Shown here in pieces: positions 27,451 to 37,820 of a DNA stretch of 64,000 bases (the first letter of the stretch is position 1; each line of letters begins with the position of its first letter). This DNA comes from Onishia taeanensis (GTDB taxonomy: Bacteria; Pseudomonadota; Gammaproteobacteria; Pseudomonadales; Halomonadaceae). The stretch is from the NCBI RefSeq assembly GCF_900100755.1, contig NZ_FNCI01000003.1:310001-374000 (forward strand), given 5' to 3'. The notes below the pieces were generated by a model. That model was not told the origin of the DNA. It ran no database searches and worked only from the letters and a program-made list of their open reading frames with translations. A program made the translations under genes and the position numbers.

Positions 27451-29178
27451 TCAGAAAGGAAAGACGATGGGCGTCAATACGAGGACAGCTGCCGAGTAGG
27501 CAACGCTGACCGGGGCACCAATACGTAGAAAGTCGTTCAGGCTATACCGCCCCGGCGAGTAGACCATCAGATGCGTCTGATACCCATAGGGAATCAAGAA
27601 GCAGGCGCTGGCCCCATAGGCCACGGCCATGATGAAGGGCATGGGGTCGACGCCCAAGGCCTGGGCAGTGGTCCAGGCGACAGGGAAGGCCAAGGCCGCC
27701 GCAGCATTGTTGGTCACCGTCTCGGTTAGCAGTAGCGTCAGGAAATAGCAGCCGATAAATGCGCCATACACGCCGTGACCAGTGAACACTGCCTGCATGC
27801 CACCGGCCAGCAGGTCTGCTGCGCCAGATGTCTCCAATCCTTGAGCAATAGCCAGTGCCGAGCCAATGATCATCCAAAGCTCGAAGGGGAAGCGTCGACG
27901 CAACTCTGAAGGGCTCAGCACACCCCCCAGCAACAATCCCCCCATCATCAACAGCAGGCCATGGAAAAGAGGTAAAAGCTCAAGCGCTGATAGCCCAATC
28001 ACGCCCGCAAACCCCGCCAGGGTCAAGCCACTTTCCCAGGTACTCAGACGTGGCCGGGTGGGGCTGCCGCTCAGCAAGTGAAAGTTGCGATCCAGATTAC
28101 GATGCTGATGAAAGTCGCTCCCTACCGCCATCAATAGACAGTCACCCACTCGCAGTGGAATCTGCCCCAACTGGCCCTCCAGGCGTTTACCCCCACGGCG
28201 AATGCCCACCACCCCAGCATTGAACATGCTGCGAAAATCGACTTCCTGCAACGTGCGTCCCGACAGCTCCGATTCATGCGAGACCACGACTTCCATCAGG
28301 TTGGTGGCCAGCAGGTCATCGGCGTGGTGCCCAAATAGCTTGAGCCCCGGGAAACGCTGGAGCGCTTGCACCTTGCTCACCGCGCCGGTGAATACCAGCG
28401 TGTCGTCAGCATGCAGCACTTCTTCCGGCCCCACGGGAGTGATCAGCCGCCCTTCCCGCTCAATCTCGAGCAGATAGAGGCCATCCAGGCTGCGCAAACC
28501 ATTGGCTTCTATGCTCTTGCCAATCAACTCGGAGCTTCGCTCGAGGTCGGCCGCCAGGAAATAGGAAAGCTTATCTTCAGCCTCCTCCGGGTGATGATGT
28601 GGCAATGTTCCTGCTCGCCATACCAACACCATAAAAGTCAGCAGAGCCACGGGCACCCCCACCAGGCTGAACTGAAACATACCAAGTTCGATGCCTGCGC
28701 TGCCCATCGCGAAAGAATTGACCACTAGGTTGGTCGAGGTCCCCACCAGAGTCGTCATCCCACCCAGAATGGAAGCATAGGAAAGCGGGATCAGCAGCCG
28801 GGACGGGGCAATGCGGTCTTGCCGTGAAATCGTACTCAGGAAACTCGCGACCACGGCCGTATTATTGAGAAAAGCCGAAAGAACGGCACTGACGCCCATC
28901 AACTTCACGACCGCCTTATCAGGATGTCCTTGCAGAAGATGCTTCGACACCCAGTCAAGCAACGGTGAGCGCTCCAAGGCTAATGACACAAGCAGCAGCA
29001 ACAGCAAGGTGGCCAAGGCCGGGTTGGTGTATTGCTGAAGAAGCACAGTGGTATCCACCAATCCACAGACCAGGTAGCCAGCGGCCATGGTGACGAAGGC
29101 GATGGCAGGCCGCACCAAACCCGACACCAGTAAGGCCAAAAGGCCGGCCAAGGAAAGCAGTACCAACCAAGCTGTCAT
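27451..29178 (-). CDS. SLC13/DASS-type anion transporter with two TrkA-C domains
   Basis: The 575-residue protein has about eleven membrane helices split by a cytoplasmic insert. The membrane parts hold the repeated Asn/Thr motifs SAFLNNTAVVASFL and LVGTSTNLVVNSFAMG in the first half, and ETVTNNAAAALAFPVAW in the second. The insert (about residues 215-380) contains two RCK/TrkA-C domains (GLYLLEIEREGRLITPVG and AGVVGIRRGGKRLEGQLG). Such carriers move sulfate or dicarboxylates with Na+. The nearby cysD-cysNC genes favour sulfate. The start at 29178 is preferred for AAGGA eight bases upstream. Confidence 0.88.
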   Translation of the reverse strand: MTAWLVLLSLAGLLALLVSGLVRPAIAFVTMAAGYLVCGLVDTTVLLQQYTNPALATLLLLLLVSLALERSPLLDWVSKHLLQGHPDKAVVKLMGVSAVLSAFLNNTAVVASFLSTISRQDRIAPSRLLIPLSYASILGGMTTLVGTSTNLVVNSFAMGSAGIELGMFQFSLVGVPVALLTFMVLVWRAGTLPHHHPEEAEDKLSYFLAADLERSSELIGKSIEANGLRSLDGLYLLEIEREGRLITPVGPEEVLHADDTLVFTGAVSKVQALQRFPGLKLFGHHADDLLATNLMEVVVSHESELSGRTLQEVDFRSMFNAGVVGIRRGGKRLEGQLGQIPLRVGDCLLMAVGSDFHQHRNLDRNFHLLSGSPTRPRLSTWESGLTLAGFAGVIGLSALELLPLFHGLLLMMGGLLLGGVLSPSELRRRFPFELWMIIGSALAIAQGLETSGAADLLAGGMQAVFTGHGVYGAFIGCYFLTLLLTETVTNNAAAALAFPVAWTTAQALGVDPMPFIMAVAYGASACFLIPYGYQTHLMVYSPGRYSLNDFLRIGAPVSVAYSAAVLVLTPIVFPF

Positions 29179-29310
29179 CCGATTCATCCTTGAAGGCTGC
29201 AAGAAACTTGTGGGAGTTTACGGGGCCTTTTATGATGATGTCGAACAGCCATGCACCCGCAGCGCGAAAGCCAATTTTTTTCTCTTTAATTTCAGTGCAT
29301 TGAAAAATCA

Positions 29311-30084
29311 ATGAGCGCTAAACATTTATCGCCTGAAATGCTCAACCAACGCCGTCTAGAGGCAGTTCGCTTACGCCTTGATGGCCTGACAGTAGCCAGC
29401 ACGGCAAAACGCACCGGGCTATCTGCACCGACGGTTTCAGCCGCCTGGAAGGCCTTTAGGGAAGGAGGCTGGCAAGCGGTACCGGTCCGCCCTCGTGGCC
29501 GTCACAAGGGCAACACCCAGACGCTGGGCGAGTCTGAAAGAGAATACCTGTGGCAGCGGATATCTCGGTGGCCCGCCAATAATAGTCCCGGCTGGACTAG
29601 CCGGGAGCTGGCAGAGGCACTCAGCGATGAGACTGGACAAAAGGTCTCTCAGCGCGCCGTAGAACACTGGCTGGAGGCGCGGAATCTTAAACCGGCGCCC
29701 ATGTCACTTGAGACCGCGACAAAGCGTTCGCGCAAAGGGCGGTGGCTGCATCAGCAAGTACAGCCGGTTCTTGAGCGAGTGCGTAGCCTTGGCGGTACCC
29801 ACTGGCTGGGAGGTGTGCGCGTCGTCACAAATTCAAACGATCGTCAGGCGCCTTGCTACCAGCTGTATGTGCATGGCAAGCACGGCGTGCTGCACACCTG
29901 CCGCTTTGCAACGCCACCAAAGGCCAAAGACTATATTGAATTGTTCAAGCGCTTGGCCGAGCAGGGCCCGACAGCACTGATTTTCCATGGGGCCTTTTTC
30001 AAGGCAAGCGCAGAGATCACCACTTGGCTCGAGCAACACACTGACTTTCAACTTCTCGGCGTACCGCCCAACAGCAAGCTATAA
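29311..30084 (+). CDS. IS630-transposase-derived DNA-binding protein (truncated, probably domesticated)
   Basis: The first 130 residues hold two helix-turn-helix units of the IS630 type ([20 protein letters not shown] and [30 protein letters not shown]). The rest resembles the start of the DDE domain, but the usual second Asp site reads [10 protein letters not shown] and the frame stops right at LGVPPNSKL, where transposases continue with PPYSP and the catalytic Glu. The protein thus lacks the residues needed for cutting. It is divergent from the transporter and stands 70 bases before cysD. No flanking inverted repeats or TA duplication were found. Either a decaying transposase or a regulator recruited from one. 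Confidence 0.75.
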   Translation: MSAKHLSPEMLNQRRLEAVRLRLDGLTVASTAKRTGLSAPTVSAAWKAFREGGWQAVPVRPRGRHKGNTQTLGESEREYLWQRISRWPANNSPGWTSRELAEALSDETGQKVSQRAVEHWLEARNLKPAPMSLETATKRSRKGRWLHQQVQPVLERVRSLGGTHWLGGVRVVTNSNDRQAPCYQLYVHGKHGVLHTCRFATPPKAKDYIELFKRLAEQGPTALIFHGAFFKASAEITTWLEQHTDFQLLGVPPNSKL

Positions 30085-30154
30085 GCGGGCGCACGACTAC
30101 GATAAGCCGGGCATTTACTATTATTTACGGCATTTACGACCAAATGGAACAACG

Positions 30155-31057
30155 ATGACGACACTCACCCATCTTCAACGCCTCGAGGCCGAGAGCATCC
30201 AGATCATGCGCGAGGTGGTCGCCGAGTCCGAGAACCCGGTGATGCTCTATTCCGTCGGTAAGGATAGCGCCGTGATGCTGCATCTTGCGCGCAAGGCATT
30301 TGCCCCCTCGCCTCCTCCTTTCCCACTGCTCCACGTGGACACCCGCTGGAAGTTTCGTGCCATGTACGAGTTCCGAGACCGGATGGCCGAGGAAGCGAGC
30401 ATGGACCTGCTGGTGCATATCAACCCAGAAGGCATCGAGAAGGATATCAACCCATTCACCCACGGCTCGGCGATTCATACCGATGTAATGAAGACCGAAG
30501 GCCTCAAGCAGGCAATGGACAAGTACGGGTTCGATGCCGCCTTCGGCGGCGCCCGTCGCGATGAAGAAAAGTCCCGCGCCAAGGAGCGTGTTTTCTCGTT
30601 TCGCACCGCTCAGCACCGCTGGGACCCAAAGAACCAACGCCCCGAACTCTGGAAGGTTTTCAACACCTTCAAGCACAAGGGTGAATCAATACGCGTGTTC
30701 CCGCTCTCCAACTGGACCGAGCTGGATATCTGGCAGTACATCTACTTGCAGAACATCCCCATCGTTCCTCTCTACTACTCCGCAGAACGGCCTGTCGTTG
30801 AACGTGATGGCGCCCTGATCATGGTCGACGATGAACGGATGCCGCTGGAGCCAGGCGAAGTACCCATGATGCGCAAAGTGCGCTTCCGCACCCTGGGCTG
30901 CTACCCGTTGACCGGTGCCGTGGAATCCGAGGCCGACACGCTACCGGCGATCATTCAGGAAATGCTGCTCACCAGAACATCCGAACGTCAAGGCCGCGTC
31001 ATCGACCACGACAGTGCCGCATCCATGGAAAAGAAAAAGCAAGAGGGGTATTTCTGA
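30155..31057 (+). CDS. cysD: Sulfate adenylyltransferase subunit 2
   Basis: CysD (300 residues) makes APS from sulfate and ATP with the GTPase CysN. It belongs to the PP-loop ATP pyrophosphatases: the signature [17 protein letters not shown] lies near residues 33-49, followed by [10 protein letters not shown] and [20 protein letters not shown]. It ends with the typical [24 protein letters not shown] stands six bases before the ATG; the longer frame extends into the transposase-like gene and is ignored. It overlaps cysNC by one base (TGATG). Confidence 0.97.
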   Translation: MTTLTHLQRLEAESIQIMREVVAESENPVMLYSVGKDSAVMLHLARKAFAPSPPPFPLLHVDTRWKFRAMYEFRDRMAEEASMDLLVHINPEGIEKDINPFTHGSAIHTDVMKTEGLKQAMDKYGFDAAFGGARRDEEKSRAKERVFSFRTAQHRWDPKNQRPELWKVFNTFKHKGESIRVFPLSNWTELDIWQYIYLQNIPIVPLYYSAERPVVERDGALIMVDDERMPLEPGEVPMMRKVRFRTLGCYPLTGAVESEADTLPAIIQEMLLTRTSERQGRVIDHDSAASMEKKKQEGYF

Positions 31058-32961
31058 TGGCACACGCTTCCGACATGATCGCCGGTGACATCGAGGGCTA
31101 CCTCAAGTCACACGAAAACAAGGGCCTGCTGCGCTGCATTACCTGTGGCAGCGTGGATGACGGCAAAAGCACACTGATTGGGCGGCTGCTGTTCGAATCC
31201 AAGCTGTTGTTCGAGGATCAGCTAGCGGCCATCGAAGACGACTCGCGCAAGTACGGCACCCAGGGCGGCGACATGGACTTCGCCCTGCTGGTGGACGGCC
31301 TGGCCGCCGAGCGCGAACAAGGCATCACCATTGATGTGGCCTACCGTTACTTTTCCACCGATAAGCGCAAGTTTATCGTCGCCGATACGCCCGGGCACGA
31401 GCAGTACACCCGCAACATGGTGACCGGCGCCTCGACGGCCGATGCCGCCATCCTGATGGTCGACGCCCGCCACGGCATCCTGACGCAGACCCGCCGCCAC
31501 AGCTTCCTGATGTCATTGATTGGCATGCGCCATGTGGTGGTGGCGATCAACAAGATGGACCTGGTGAACTACTCGCAGGCTCGATTCGACGAAATCGTCG
31601 AGGAATACCGCGACTTGGCACGGCAGCTCGGTCTGGAAAAGATCACCTTTATCCCGATGTCGGCGCTAAAGGGCGATAACGTCATCGAGCATGGCCACCA
31701 CATGCCCTGGTATCACGGCCCAACGCTGATGGCCTATCTCGAAACCGTCGAGATAGACGAAGCACACCTGCAACGCACGCCTTTCCGCATGCCGGTACAG
31801 TGGGTCAACCGCCCTAACCTGGACTTCCGTGGCTTCAGCGGGATGATTTCAAGTGGCCGCGTGAAACCGGGCGATGCGATTCGCGTACAGCCATCCGGCA
31901 AGAACAGCACCGTCAAGCGCCTCTATACCTTCGATGGCGATCTGGATGAGGCCGTCGCCGGTCAATCCGTCACCTTGCTGCTGGACGATGAAATCGATAT
32001 TTCACGCGGCGATGTGATTTCGGGCGTGGATCAGCCGGCTCAAACAGCCGACCAGTTTGAGACCACCATCGTTTGGATGCATGAACAAGCACTGCTGCCC
32101 GGTCGCCCCTATCTGATGAAGCTCGGTACGCAGACCGTCTCAGCGACCATCACAGACATCAAATACCAGATTAACGTCAATACGCTCGAGCACACCGCTG
32201 GCAAGCAGATGGACCTCAATGCCATCGGCGTTTGTACCTTGAGCCTGAACCGCCCGGTCGCCTTCGACCCATACAAGGACAACCAGGATACTGGCGGTTT
32301 CATCCTCATCGACCGAATGACCAATAACACGGTCGGCGCCGGTATGCTGCACTTTGCACTGCGCCGCAGCCAGAACATTCACATGCAGCACGTGGATGTC
32401 GACAAGCAGGCACGTGCCACTGCCAAGAATCAGCGCCCTGCCGTGCTTTGGTTCACCGGGCTCTCAGGGGCCGGAAAATCGACCATTGCCAACCTGGTCG
32501 AGAAAAAGCTACATGCCGCAGGCCAGCACACCTACCTTCTGGATGGTGACAACGTCCGCCACGGCCTCAACCGTGACCTGGGCTTCACGGATGCTGATCG
32601 AGTCGAGAACATTCGCCGTGTAGGCGAAACAGCCAAACTGATGGTGGATGCCGGCCTGATCGTATTGACGGCCTTTATCTCGCCCTTCCGTAGCGAGCGG
32701 CAGTTAGCTAAGGACCTAGTGGAGGATGGAGAATTTATCGAGATCTTCGTCGACACCCCGCTAGATGTAGCCGAAGACCGTGACCCCAAGGGGCTATACA
32801 AGAAAGCCCGGCGAGGAGAGCTGAAGAACTTCACCGGCATCGATTCTGCGTATGAAGCGCCCGAGGCACCGGATATTCACATCAAGGCAGCTGAAATCAA
32901 CACCGAAGAGGCTGCCGATGCCATTATTGAGCATCTGCGCAATCAGCTATTGATCAGCTAG
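31057..32961 (+). CDS. cysNC: Bifunctional sulfate adenylyltransferase subunit 1 / APS kinase
   Basis: The 634-residue protein fuses two enzymes. Residues 25-440 are CysN, an EF-Tu-like GTPase with [24 protein letters not shown] and NKMD boxes and two beta-barrel domains. Residues 460-630 are APS kinase (CysC), with Walker [25 protein letters not shown] and [12 protein letters not shown]. Together with CysD it turns sulfate into PAPS, the donor for reduction and for sulfotransferases. Reduction-only pathways can do with PAPS as well, but here two sulfotransferase genes lie 5-10 kb away. Confidence 0.97.
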   Translation: MAHASDMIAGDIEGYLKSHENKGLLRCITCGSVDDGKSTLIGRLLFESKLLFEDQLAAIEDDSRKYGTQGGDMDFALLVDGLAAEREQGITIDVAYRYFSTDKRKFIVADTPGHEQYTRNMVTGASTADAAILMVDARHGILTQTRRHSFLMSLIGMRHVVVAINKMDLVNYSQARFDEIVEEYRDLARQLGLEKITFIPMSALKGDNVIEHGHHMPWYHGPTLMAYLETVEIDEAHLQRTPFRMPVQWVNRPNLDFRGFSGMISSGRVKPGDAIRVQPSGKNSTVKRLYTFDGDLDEAVAGQSVTLLLDDEIDISRGDVISGVDQPAQTADQFETTIVWMHEQALLPGRPYLMKLGTQTVSATITDIKYQINVNTLEHTAGKQMDLNAIGVCTLSLNRPVAFDPYKDNQDTGGFILIDRMTNNTVGAGMLHFALRRSQNIHMQHVDVDKQARATAKNQRPAVLWFTGLSGAGKSTIANLVEKKLHAAGQHTYLLDGDNVRHGLNRDLGFTDADRVENIRRVGETAKLMVDAGLIVLTAFISPFRSERQLAKDLVEDGEFIEIFVDTPLDVAEDRDPKGLYKKARRGELKNFTGIDSAYEAPEAPDIHIKAAEINTEEAADAIIEHLRNQLLIS

Positions 32962-33033
32962 ACCTTCTTACTCTGCAAGCCTGCATCGCCACGGGGGTAT
33001 AGAACTCCTAGGGCGATGCTGTAAAAGGATGGC

Positions 33034-33161
33034 CTATGGCGCCCTAGTATCGCCGTTCGTTAACTGACGGCCCCGTCCCACGGCATAGTACATCAGACCC
33101 GCATCATTGACGGCCTTCGGCGAGAAAAGTTATGACCATCGAGAACCACCGACTTGCCATG
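33034..33161 (-). pseudogene. ugd: C-terminal remnant of a UDP-glucose 6-dehydrogenase gene, frameshifted
   Basis: On the minus strand HGKSVVLDGHN is followed, after a one-base shift in a T run, by FSPKAVNDAGLMYYAVGRGR and a TAG stop at 33036-33034. Together these fit the Ugd C terminus (pattern DGRNxxxP...AGxxYYxxGRG). A stop codon stands directly before the fragment, and the rest of the gene is gone. It lies 150 bases downstream of the UDP-sugar epimerase gene, where a ugd partner would make sense. The other bases of the 350-base gap (32962-33310) hold only an inverted CTAGGGC/GCCCTAG pair at 33008-33047. The family match was made by eye. Confidence 0.6.
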
Positions 33162-33310
33162 CTACGTCTAGAGTCAGCCGTAGGCAAAAATGGCGATTGC
33201 CTTCCTTTGGCTCTCTTTATCGCATCCAAAGACTGTTTTTATACTCAGTGTTGCTGTCAATACGTGGCGTTAGGCCAAGGATACGAATCCGTGAAGATAG
33301 GAGCATAAAA

Positions 33311-34315
33311 TCAGATTCGATAGTACTCGCGGTACCAATCAACGAACCGGCGGGCCCCTTCTTCTACATCAATTTGTGGTTGGTAGCCGGTGGCTTCGTA
33401 TAGTGCCTCAGTATCAGCAAAGGTACGCGGCACATCTCCCGGCTGCATCGGCATAAAGTTATATTCAGCTTTCCTTCCAGTAGCAGCCTCTACGGCATGC
33501 ACAAAATCCATCAAACTTACCGGGCTACCGTGTCCAATATTATAGAGAGCATAGGGTGCGCTGCCAGAGGGCGTCACATCATGAGACGTTCCGCCATCAG
33601 CACGCTCAGGGATAACGTTCAAAATACGCACCACGCCCTCGACGATGTCGTCGATGTAAGTAAAGTCCCGTGACATATCACCATGGTTATAAACGTCAAT
33701 AGGCCGCCCCTCAAAGATTGCCTTGGTAAACTTAAACATCGCCATGTCGGGCCGCCCCCAAGGGCCGTACACGGTAAAAAAACGCAAACCAGTAGTGGGC
33801 AAACTATAAAGATGTGAATAGGTGTGTGCCATCAGCTCGTTGGCTTTCTTAGTAGCCGCATAAAGGCTAATAGGGTGGTCCACATTATCGTCGGTAGAAA
33901 ATGGCACCCTTTGATTCATGCCATACACTGAGCTAGAAGATGCATAAACTAAATGCTGAACTTCATGGTGACGGCATCCTTCCAGCACGTTAAGGTGCCC
34001 AACCAAGTTGGAGTCTGCGTAAGCATGGGGATTGTCCAGCGAGTAGCGTACCCCCGCCTGAGCTGCGAGGTGAATCACACGATCAAATTTTTCATCTCCA
34101 AACAATTGCGCCATGCGCTCCCGGTCAGACAAATCAAGCTCAACAAAACGCACATCTTTACAATCTGCTAGGCTGGCCAGCCGCGCATATTTAAGCTTAA
34201 CATCGTAGTAATCATTAAGATTATCGATACCTACAATGTCATGACCTTGACAAGCGAGACGTTGAGCCACAGCGTGGCCTATAAAGCCGGCAATTCCGGT
34301 TATAAGGAGCTTCAT
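33311..34315 (-). CDS. UDP-glucuronate 4-epimerase-like NAD-dependent epimerase
   Basis: The 334-residue protein is an extended short-chain dehydrogenase. It opens with the NAD-binding MKLLITGIAGFIGHAVAQRL, then GIDNLNDYYDVKLKYARL, a signature of the CapI/WbpP-like UDP-GlcA epimerases. The catalytic site is YASSSSVYG with Tyr-x3-Lys in SLYAATKKANE. It probably makes UDP-galacturonate for the glycan. No ribosome site precedes the ATG; instead the minus strand reads TCCTCCTTT there. It is the last intact gene of the wzz-led run. Its substrate maker Ugd is only a remnant in this window. Confidence 0.88.
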   Translation of the reverse strand: MKLLITGIAGFIGHAVAQRLACQGHDIVGIDNLNDYYDVKLKYARLASLADCKDVRFVELDLSDRERMAQLFGDEKFDRVIHLAAQAGVRYSLDNPHAYADSNLVGHLNVLEGCRHHEVQHLVYASSSSVYGMNQRVPFSTDDNVDHPISLYAATKKANELMAHTYSHLYSLPTTGLRFFTVYGPWGRPDMAMFKFTKAIFEGRPIDVYNHGDMSRDFTYIDDIVEGVVRILNVIPERADGGTSHDVTPSGSAPYALYNIGHGSPVSLMDFVHAVEAATGRKAEYNFMPMQPGDVPRTFADTEALYEATGYQPQIDVEEGARRFVDWYREYYRI

Positions 34316-34361
34316 AAAGGAGGACCGTTTTTTAAACCCACAGTGGAGAAGGTATTTTTAA

Positions 34362-35462
34362 CTATTCACTGGCTATGCGCTCAGCGGATTCTACGTAGCT
34401 TTTAATCACAATATTTTCATCAAAGCGAGACTCAGCAAACGCCCTTGAAGCCGCCTTCATTTCAGAAAGACTCTCCGGAGACAGACTGATAATATGTTTC
34501 ATTGCGTCAGAAAGCCCCTTAACGGACTCGGGTGGGATTAAGAATCCATTTCTTTCTCGGTCAACGATATCACGACACCCCGGGGTATCCGTAGTAATGA
34601 TCACCTTGCCGGCAGCCGCAGCTTCAATGAGGCTACGCGGAATGCCCTCCGGATAATAAGATGGCAAAACGACACAATCAACTTGAGACAGTATAGCCGG
34701 CATATCTTCCACATGACCGCAAAATTCAATACCCGGTTGCTTTGCAAAGGCCTCGATTAATTGAGAATCAACTGCTCGACTAGAGTTATCACTAACGCCC
34801 GCCAACCAAAACTCAACTTGAAAACCTTCATCAAGCAAAGCTTGTGCCGCTTCCAGATACTCTATTACGCCTTTTTGCTTTATAAGACGAGCTGCCATCA
34901 AAAAGCGCAGTGGTCCACATTGTCGCGGTGTTGATTGGAAGCGAGAAAGGTCGACACCTGATCCAGGTATTAGTTCCGCTTTTTCCGGCAACACCCAACC
35001 TCGTTTAATGAAAGTGTTGTAGTCGTCGCGATTTTGAAAATAAACATGGGTTGCACGGCGATAAGAGAACCCAGCTAACAAATCGTATATCACTCCTAAT
35101 GGGCCTCTGAGCTGTGAAGCCACCCCCACTCCTGAGACATTGGGAACACAGGGAATGCGTAACATCCAACAAACAAAAAGCGCATAAAGATTGGTTTTTG
35201 GATTAAAAGAATAAACAACGTCCGGATTATGAAGCCTAAAAGCGCGCCACAACGAATATAATGCCTGGAGCTCCCTTATAGGATTCTTCCCTGCTGCCTG
35301 CATAGTTATTCTTGAAACCGAGAACTCATCATCCAACAACCTGTCATCATTACCAACTGGAAAGACACACACCACATCCGAGCGATGCGAAAAACTCCGC
35401 AATGTACCTAGGCGAAAATTTTTCAAATACCAAGCACTATTGGCTAAAAAAACACATTTCAT
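34362..35462 (-). CDS. Glycosyltransferase family 4 protein
   Basis: The 366-residue GT-B protein has an N-terminal domain with NSAWYLKNFRLGTLRS (glycine-free loop typical of WbnK/PglA-like enzymes) and a C-terminal donor domain: PLRFLMAARLIKQKGVIEYLEA, FCGHVEDMPAILSQVDCVVLPS and YYPEGIPRSLIEAAAAGK. It probably transfers one residue of the repeat unit from a nucleotide sugar to the lipid-linked chain on the inner membrane face. AGG stands eight bases before the start. It lies 46 bases upstream of the epimerase gene. The base composition is AT-rich relative to the window. Confidence 0.87.
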   Translation of the reverse strand: MKCVFLANSAWYLKNFRLGTLRSFSHRSDVVCVFPVGNDDRLLDDEFSVSRITMQAAGKNPIRELQALYSLWRAFRLHNPDVVYSFNPKTNLYALFVCWMLRIPCVPNVSGVGVASQLRGPLGVIYDLLAGFSYRRATHVYFQNRDDYNTFIKRGWVLPEKAELIPGSGVDLSRFQSTPRQCGPLRFLMAARLIKQKGVIEYLEAAQALLDEGFQVEFWLAGVSDNSSRAVDSQLIEAFAKQPGIEFCGHVEDMPAILSQVDCVVLPSYYPEGIPRSLIEAAAAGKVIITTDTPGCRDIVDRERNGFLIPPESVKGLSDAMKHIISLSPESLSEMKAASRAFAESRFDENIVIKSYVESAERIASE

Positions 35463-35648
35463 ACTCTTGACCTAGAAAGCATTTAACACCAGAAAATGTG
35501 AATCAGCAGCTCGCAATTTATAAAAAAACTTTATAGCTAAAAAGAAGAACAAGCCGTCAAAACACACATAAAATATGAATATAAATATATTGCCTGAAGA
35601 AAGGCATCGCAACAAACCTTAAGAGGCACTTAAAATACATTTAACAAC

Positions 35649-36743
35649 TTAAAATCTACGCATATAGCCACCATTCTTAAGAAGTAAGTCTCTTAAGCTA
35701 TCAGGATGCTGCACCATCAGCATGAACAAGAAAAGAGGCACCTTATGGCGCAGCCCTATGCCAGGTGTAAAACTCGCCAGGCCAAAGACAATCACTGACA
35801 ACGCAAAAATAAGCAGTAAGGTTTTATGCTTGCGAGCCAACCAAATTGTCGAAATCGTCATCACCGTACTAATCGCGCCAAGAACAAAGGTAATAGCATC
35901 TCCACCAGCAAGGATTGGCGCGAGGAACAACAACACTGAATAAATCAACGACTTAGGGGCATAGGGGAACCCCATGTTGAACAAAATATCGGCATAAGAG
36001 GTGTCGGCACCTTGGACAGAGACATTAGCCTTAGTTTCTACCGCTGCGAATGTCGCTTCTCGCGAGGCCAACGCTCCTGCCTTATTGACAATTGAGTAAA
36101 TATCATTTAACTCAACCACTCCCAAAAAGGCAATTAGCACCAGCAAAAGGCCTAGGATTAACGCTAGTAATGGCCAACTGCGGGGGAATCGCAAAAGGTA
36201 AAGCACAAAAGGAGCATTGCCAAGATGAGCGAAAAAAGCTGAAAACAACCCCAGTGCACCAGAGATAAAATGCTTAGAGTGCAACGCCACAACTCCTATC
36301 AGGAGCAGCAGTACAAAGGTACCCTCTGCCATACCGTTACCAATCTGATAGGCTGAGTAAATAAACAAGATCGCTAGTATTGGTTTGTGCACTGATAGGA
36401 CCCGAGTACGCGCGATCAGAGATAGTGCAGTGGCAACAGTATACCCATAAACCAGAGCCCACACTGGCCCGAGTACTGAGGAGAAAATGCTCCACAGCAT
36501 CTCGTGTAGCTTAGTTCCACAAGGTGGCATCGATCCAGCGCAAGCGTTAATGGTCGAATGATATCGGCGAGCGTCACCCAATGGCCCGACGAAGATGTCA
36601 AGCCAACTCGCCAACGCCACAGCCACCACGGTGAGGATTGCAAGTAACTCCAGGATTCCGACGCGCAAACCAGCACTGCAACTTCGACGAAATAATTGGA
36701 GTATTGCGCCAATAGCAATAAAAAGAAAACTGAGGTTTTCCAT
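35649..36743 (-). CDS. EpsG/Wzy-type polysaccharide polymerase, probable
   Basis: This 364-residue protein has about ten hydrophobic helices and few conserved motifs, as usual for Wzy and EpsG polymerases that link repeat units in the periplasm. An arginine-rich loop (GDARRYHSTINACAG, about residues 60-75) and the later GIGLRHKVPLFLFML segment match the EpsG pattern. The start at 36743 has AAGAGG at five bases, favouring it over the longer frame. It lies amid transferase and flippase genes, which supports the call, but sequence alone is weak. No other membrane polymerase is present in the operon. Confidence 0.7.
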   Translation of the reverse strand: MENLSFLFIAIGAILQLFRRSCSAGLRVGILELLAILTVVAVALASWLDIFVGPLGDARRYHSTINACAGSMPPCGTKLHEMLWSIFSSVLGPVWALVYGYTVATALSLIARTRVLSVHKPILAILFIYSAYQIGNGMAEGTFVLLLLIGVVALHSKHFISGALGLFSAFFAHLGNAPFVLYLLRFPRSWPLLALILGLLLVLIAFLGVVELNDIYSIVNKAGALASREATFAAVETKANVSVQGADTSYADILFNMGFPYAPKSLIYSVLLFLAPILAGGDAITFVLGAISTVMTISTIWLARKHKTLLLIFALSVIVFGLASFTPGIGLRHKVPLFLFMLMVQHPDSLRDLLLKNGGYMRRF

Positions 36744-37142
36744 GCAGCCTCTTAAAAAATCGATTATAACAAGAAAAAAACAAAGCAAGCAACGTTATTA
36801 CTGGCTTAATCCACATACATCACCACGGCCATGACAGGGCTACTTGTTCACTTCACTCAAACAAAGACCCCATCAAACCAAAATAAAACAGGATTCTAAA
36901 AAGATAACGAAAGGCCGGCAATAGTGCATAAGAGGACAGCTATGCCAGCCAGATTACAAAAAGCTCAATTACAACCACCAAAATTTTGGAAAAAAATATT
37001 ATAAGATCAATGTTTGACAAAGCAGCCAACTTAAAGCCAAAAAAAATACGACACTAAAACATCAAAGCTCTCACCTCAGCAGGTAATTTTAGTGGAGCTT
37101 TAACAACATAACACCAAAAACAGAGGAACCTTAGCCAGAAAA
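36744..37142. other. AT-rich intergenic stretch in the polysaccharide locus
   Basis: About 400 bases with many A and T tracts separate the polymerase and acetyltransferase genes. No gene, terminator with T tail or clear promoter can be supported here. It may be a remnant of a lost gene. Confidence 0.5.
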
Positions 37143-37820
37143 CTACACATCAAAACTACCAAGGTCCTCTGCCGAAAAGAATTTACGATTTAAAGACAGC
37201 TCTTTCGGTGAAAAAATATACCACTGAGAAGACTCAATTTTTTCTATATCCACAGGAGAGAAGCGCAATTTAATAACACGAGCCGGATTACCCGCGACAA
37301 CCGAATAGGGTTCAACACTTTTAGTCACAACGGATCCAGCACCGATAACAGCACCATTACCGACCGTCACATTTGGCAAAATAACAACCGACTTACCGAT
37401 CCACACATTATGGCCAACAACAACTTTCCCCTGACGATCCAAGTCAAGGCCCGGAAATATCTTACGCTGAAAGTCAATTTGCAGTGCCGGCAGATCCATA
37501 CGGTGGCTGTTAGCAATAACGAAGCAGTCCTGAGCTATAGCGCAGTAATTACCAATGCTAACTTTGCCATGACACGAGAAGTTCTTTCCAACTTTACTAT
37601 AACACCCCACATCAACAAGTCCCGTGAACTTGGCTCCCTTTAGTATGGACGTTCCGGCTCCGATGCTCAACTTTCCTCGCAACTGCAAATGCCGAATGGA
37701 TACGTCCGGCCCACGCTCAAAGCTTGACCCCGGGTAAAGGCTGAGTGTAAACAATACTTTCCCGTGTTTGCGCAGTGAATAAGCTAGGCCAAGCACTAAC
37801 TTTGAAATCACCCTAATCAA
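37143..37820 (-). CDS. Hexapeptide-repeat O-acetyltransferase (TTG start)
   Basis: The 225-residue protein forms a left-handed beta helix from hexapeptide repeats ([57 protein letters not shown]), ending with the [10 protein letters not shown] block of CatB/Vat-like acyltransferases. The catalytic His is likely in ANSHRMDLP. It should acetylate a sugar of the repeat unit. The frame opens with TTG at 37820, which overlaps the sulfotransferase stop as TTGA and has GGGGG eight bases upstream; a GTG at 37811 is the only near alternative. Confidence 0.85.
   Translation of the reverse strand: MIRVISKLVLGLAYSLRKHGKVLFTLSLYPGSSFERGPDVSIRHLQLRGKLSIGAGTSILKGAKFTGLVDVGCYSKVGKNFSCHGKVSIGNYCAIAQDCFVIANSHRMDLPALQIDFQRKIFPGLDLDRQGKVVVGHNVWIGKSVVILPNVTVGNGAVIGAGSVVTKSVEPYSVVAGNPARVIKLRFSPVDIEKIESSQWYIFSPKELSLNRKFFSAEDLGSFDV

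Noticed and set aside
29311-30084. Active IS630 insertion sequence
   Set aside because: The catalytic residues and C-terminal end are missing, and no terminal inverted repeats or duplicated TA were found around it.
33001-33050. Terminator after cysNC (CTAGGGC/GCCCTAG pair)
   Set aside because: The seven-base arms enclose 26 bases, with no T tract, and part of it lies in the ugd remnant.
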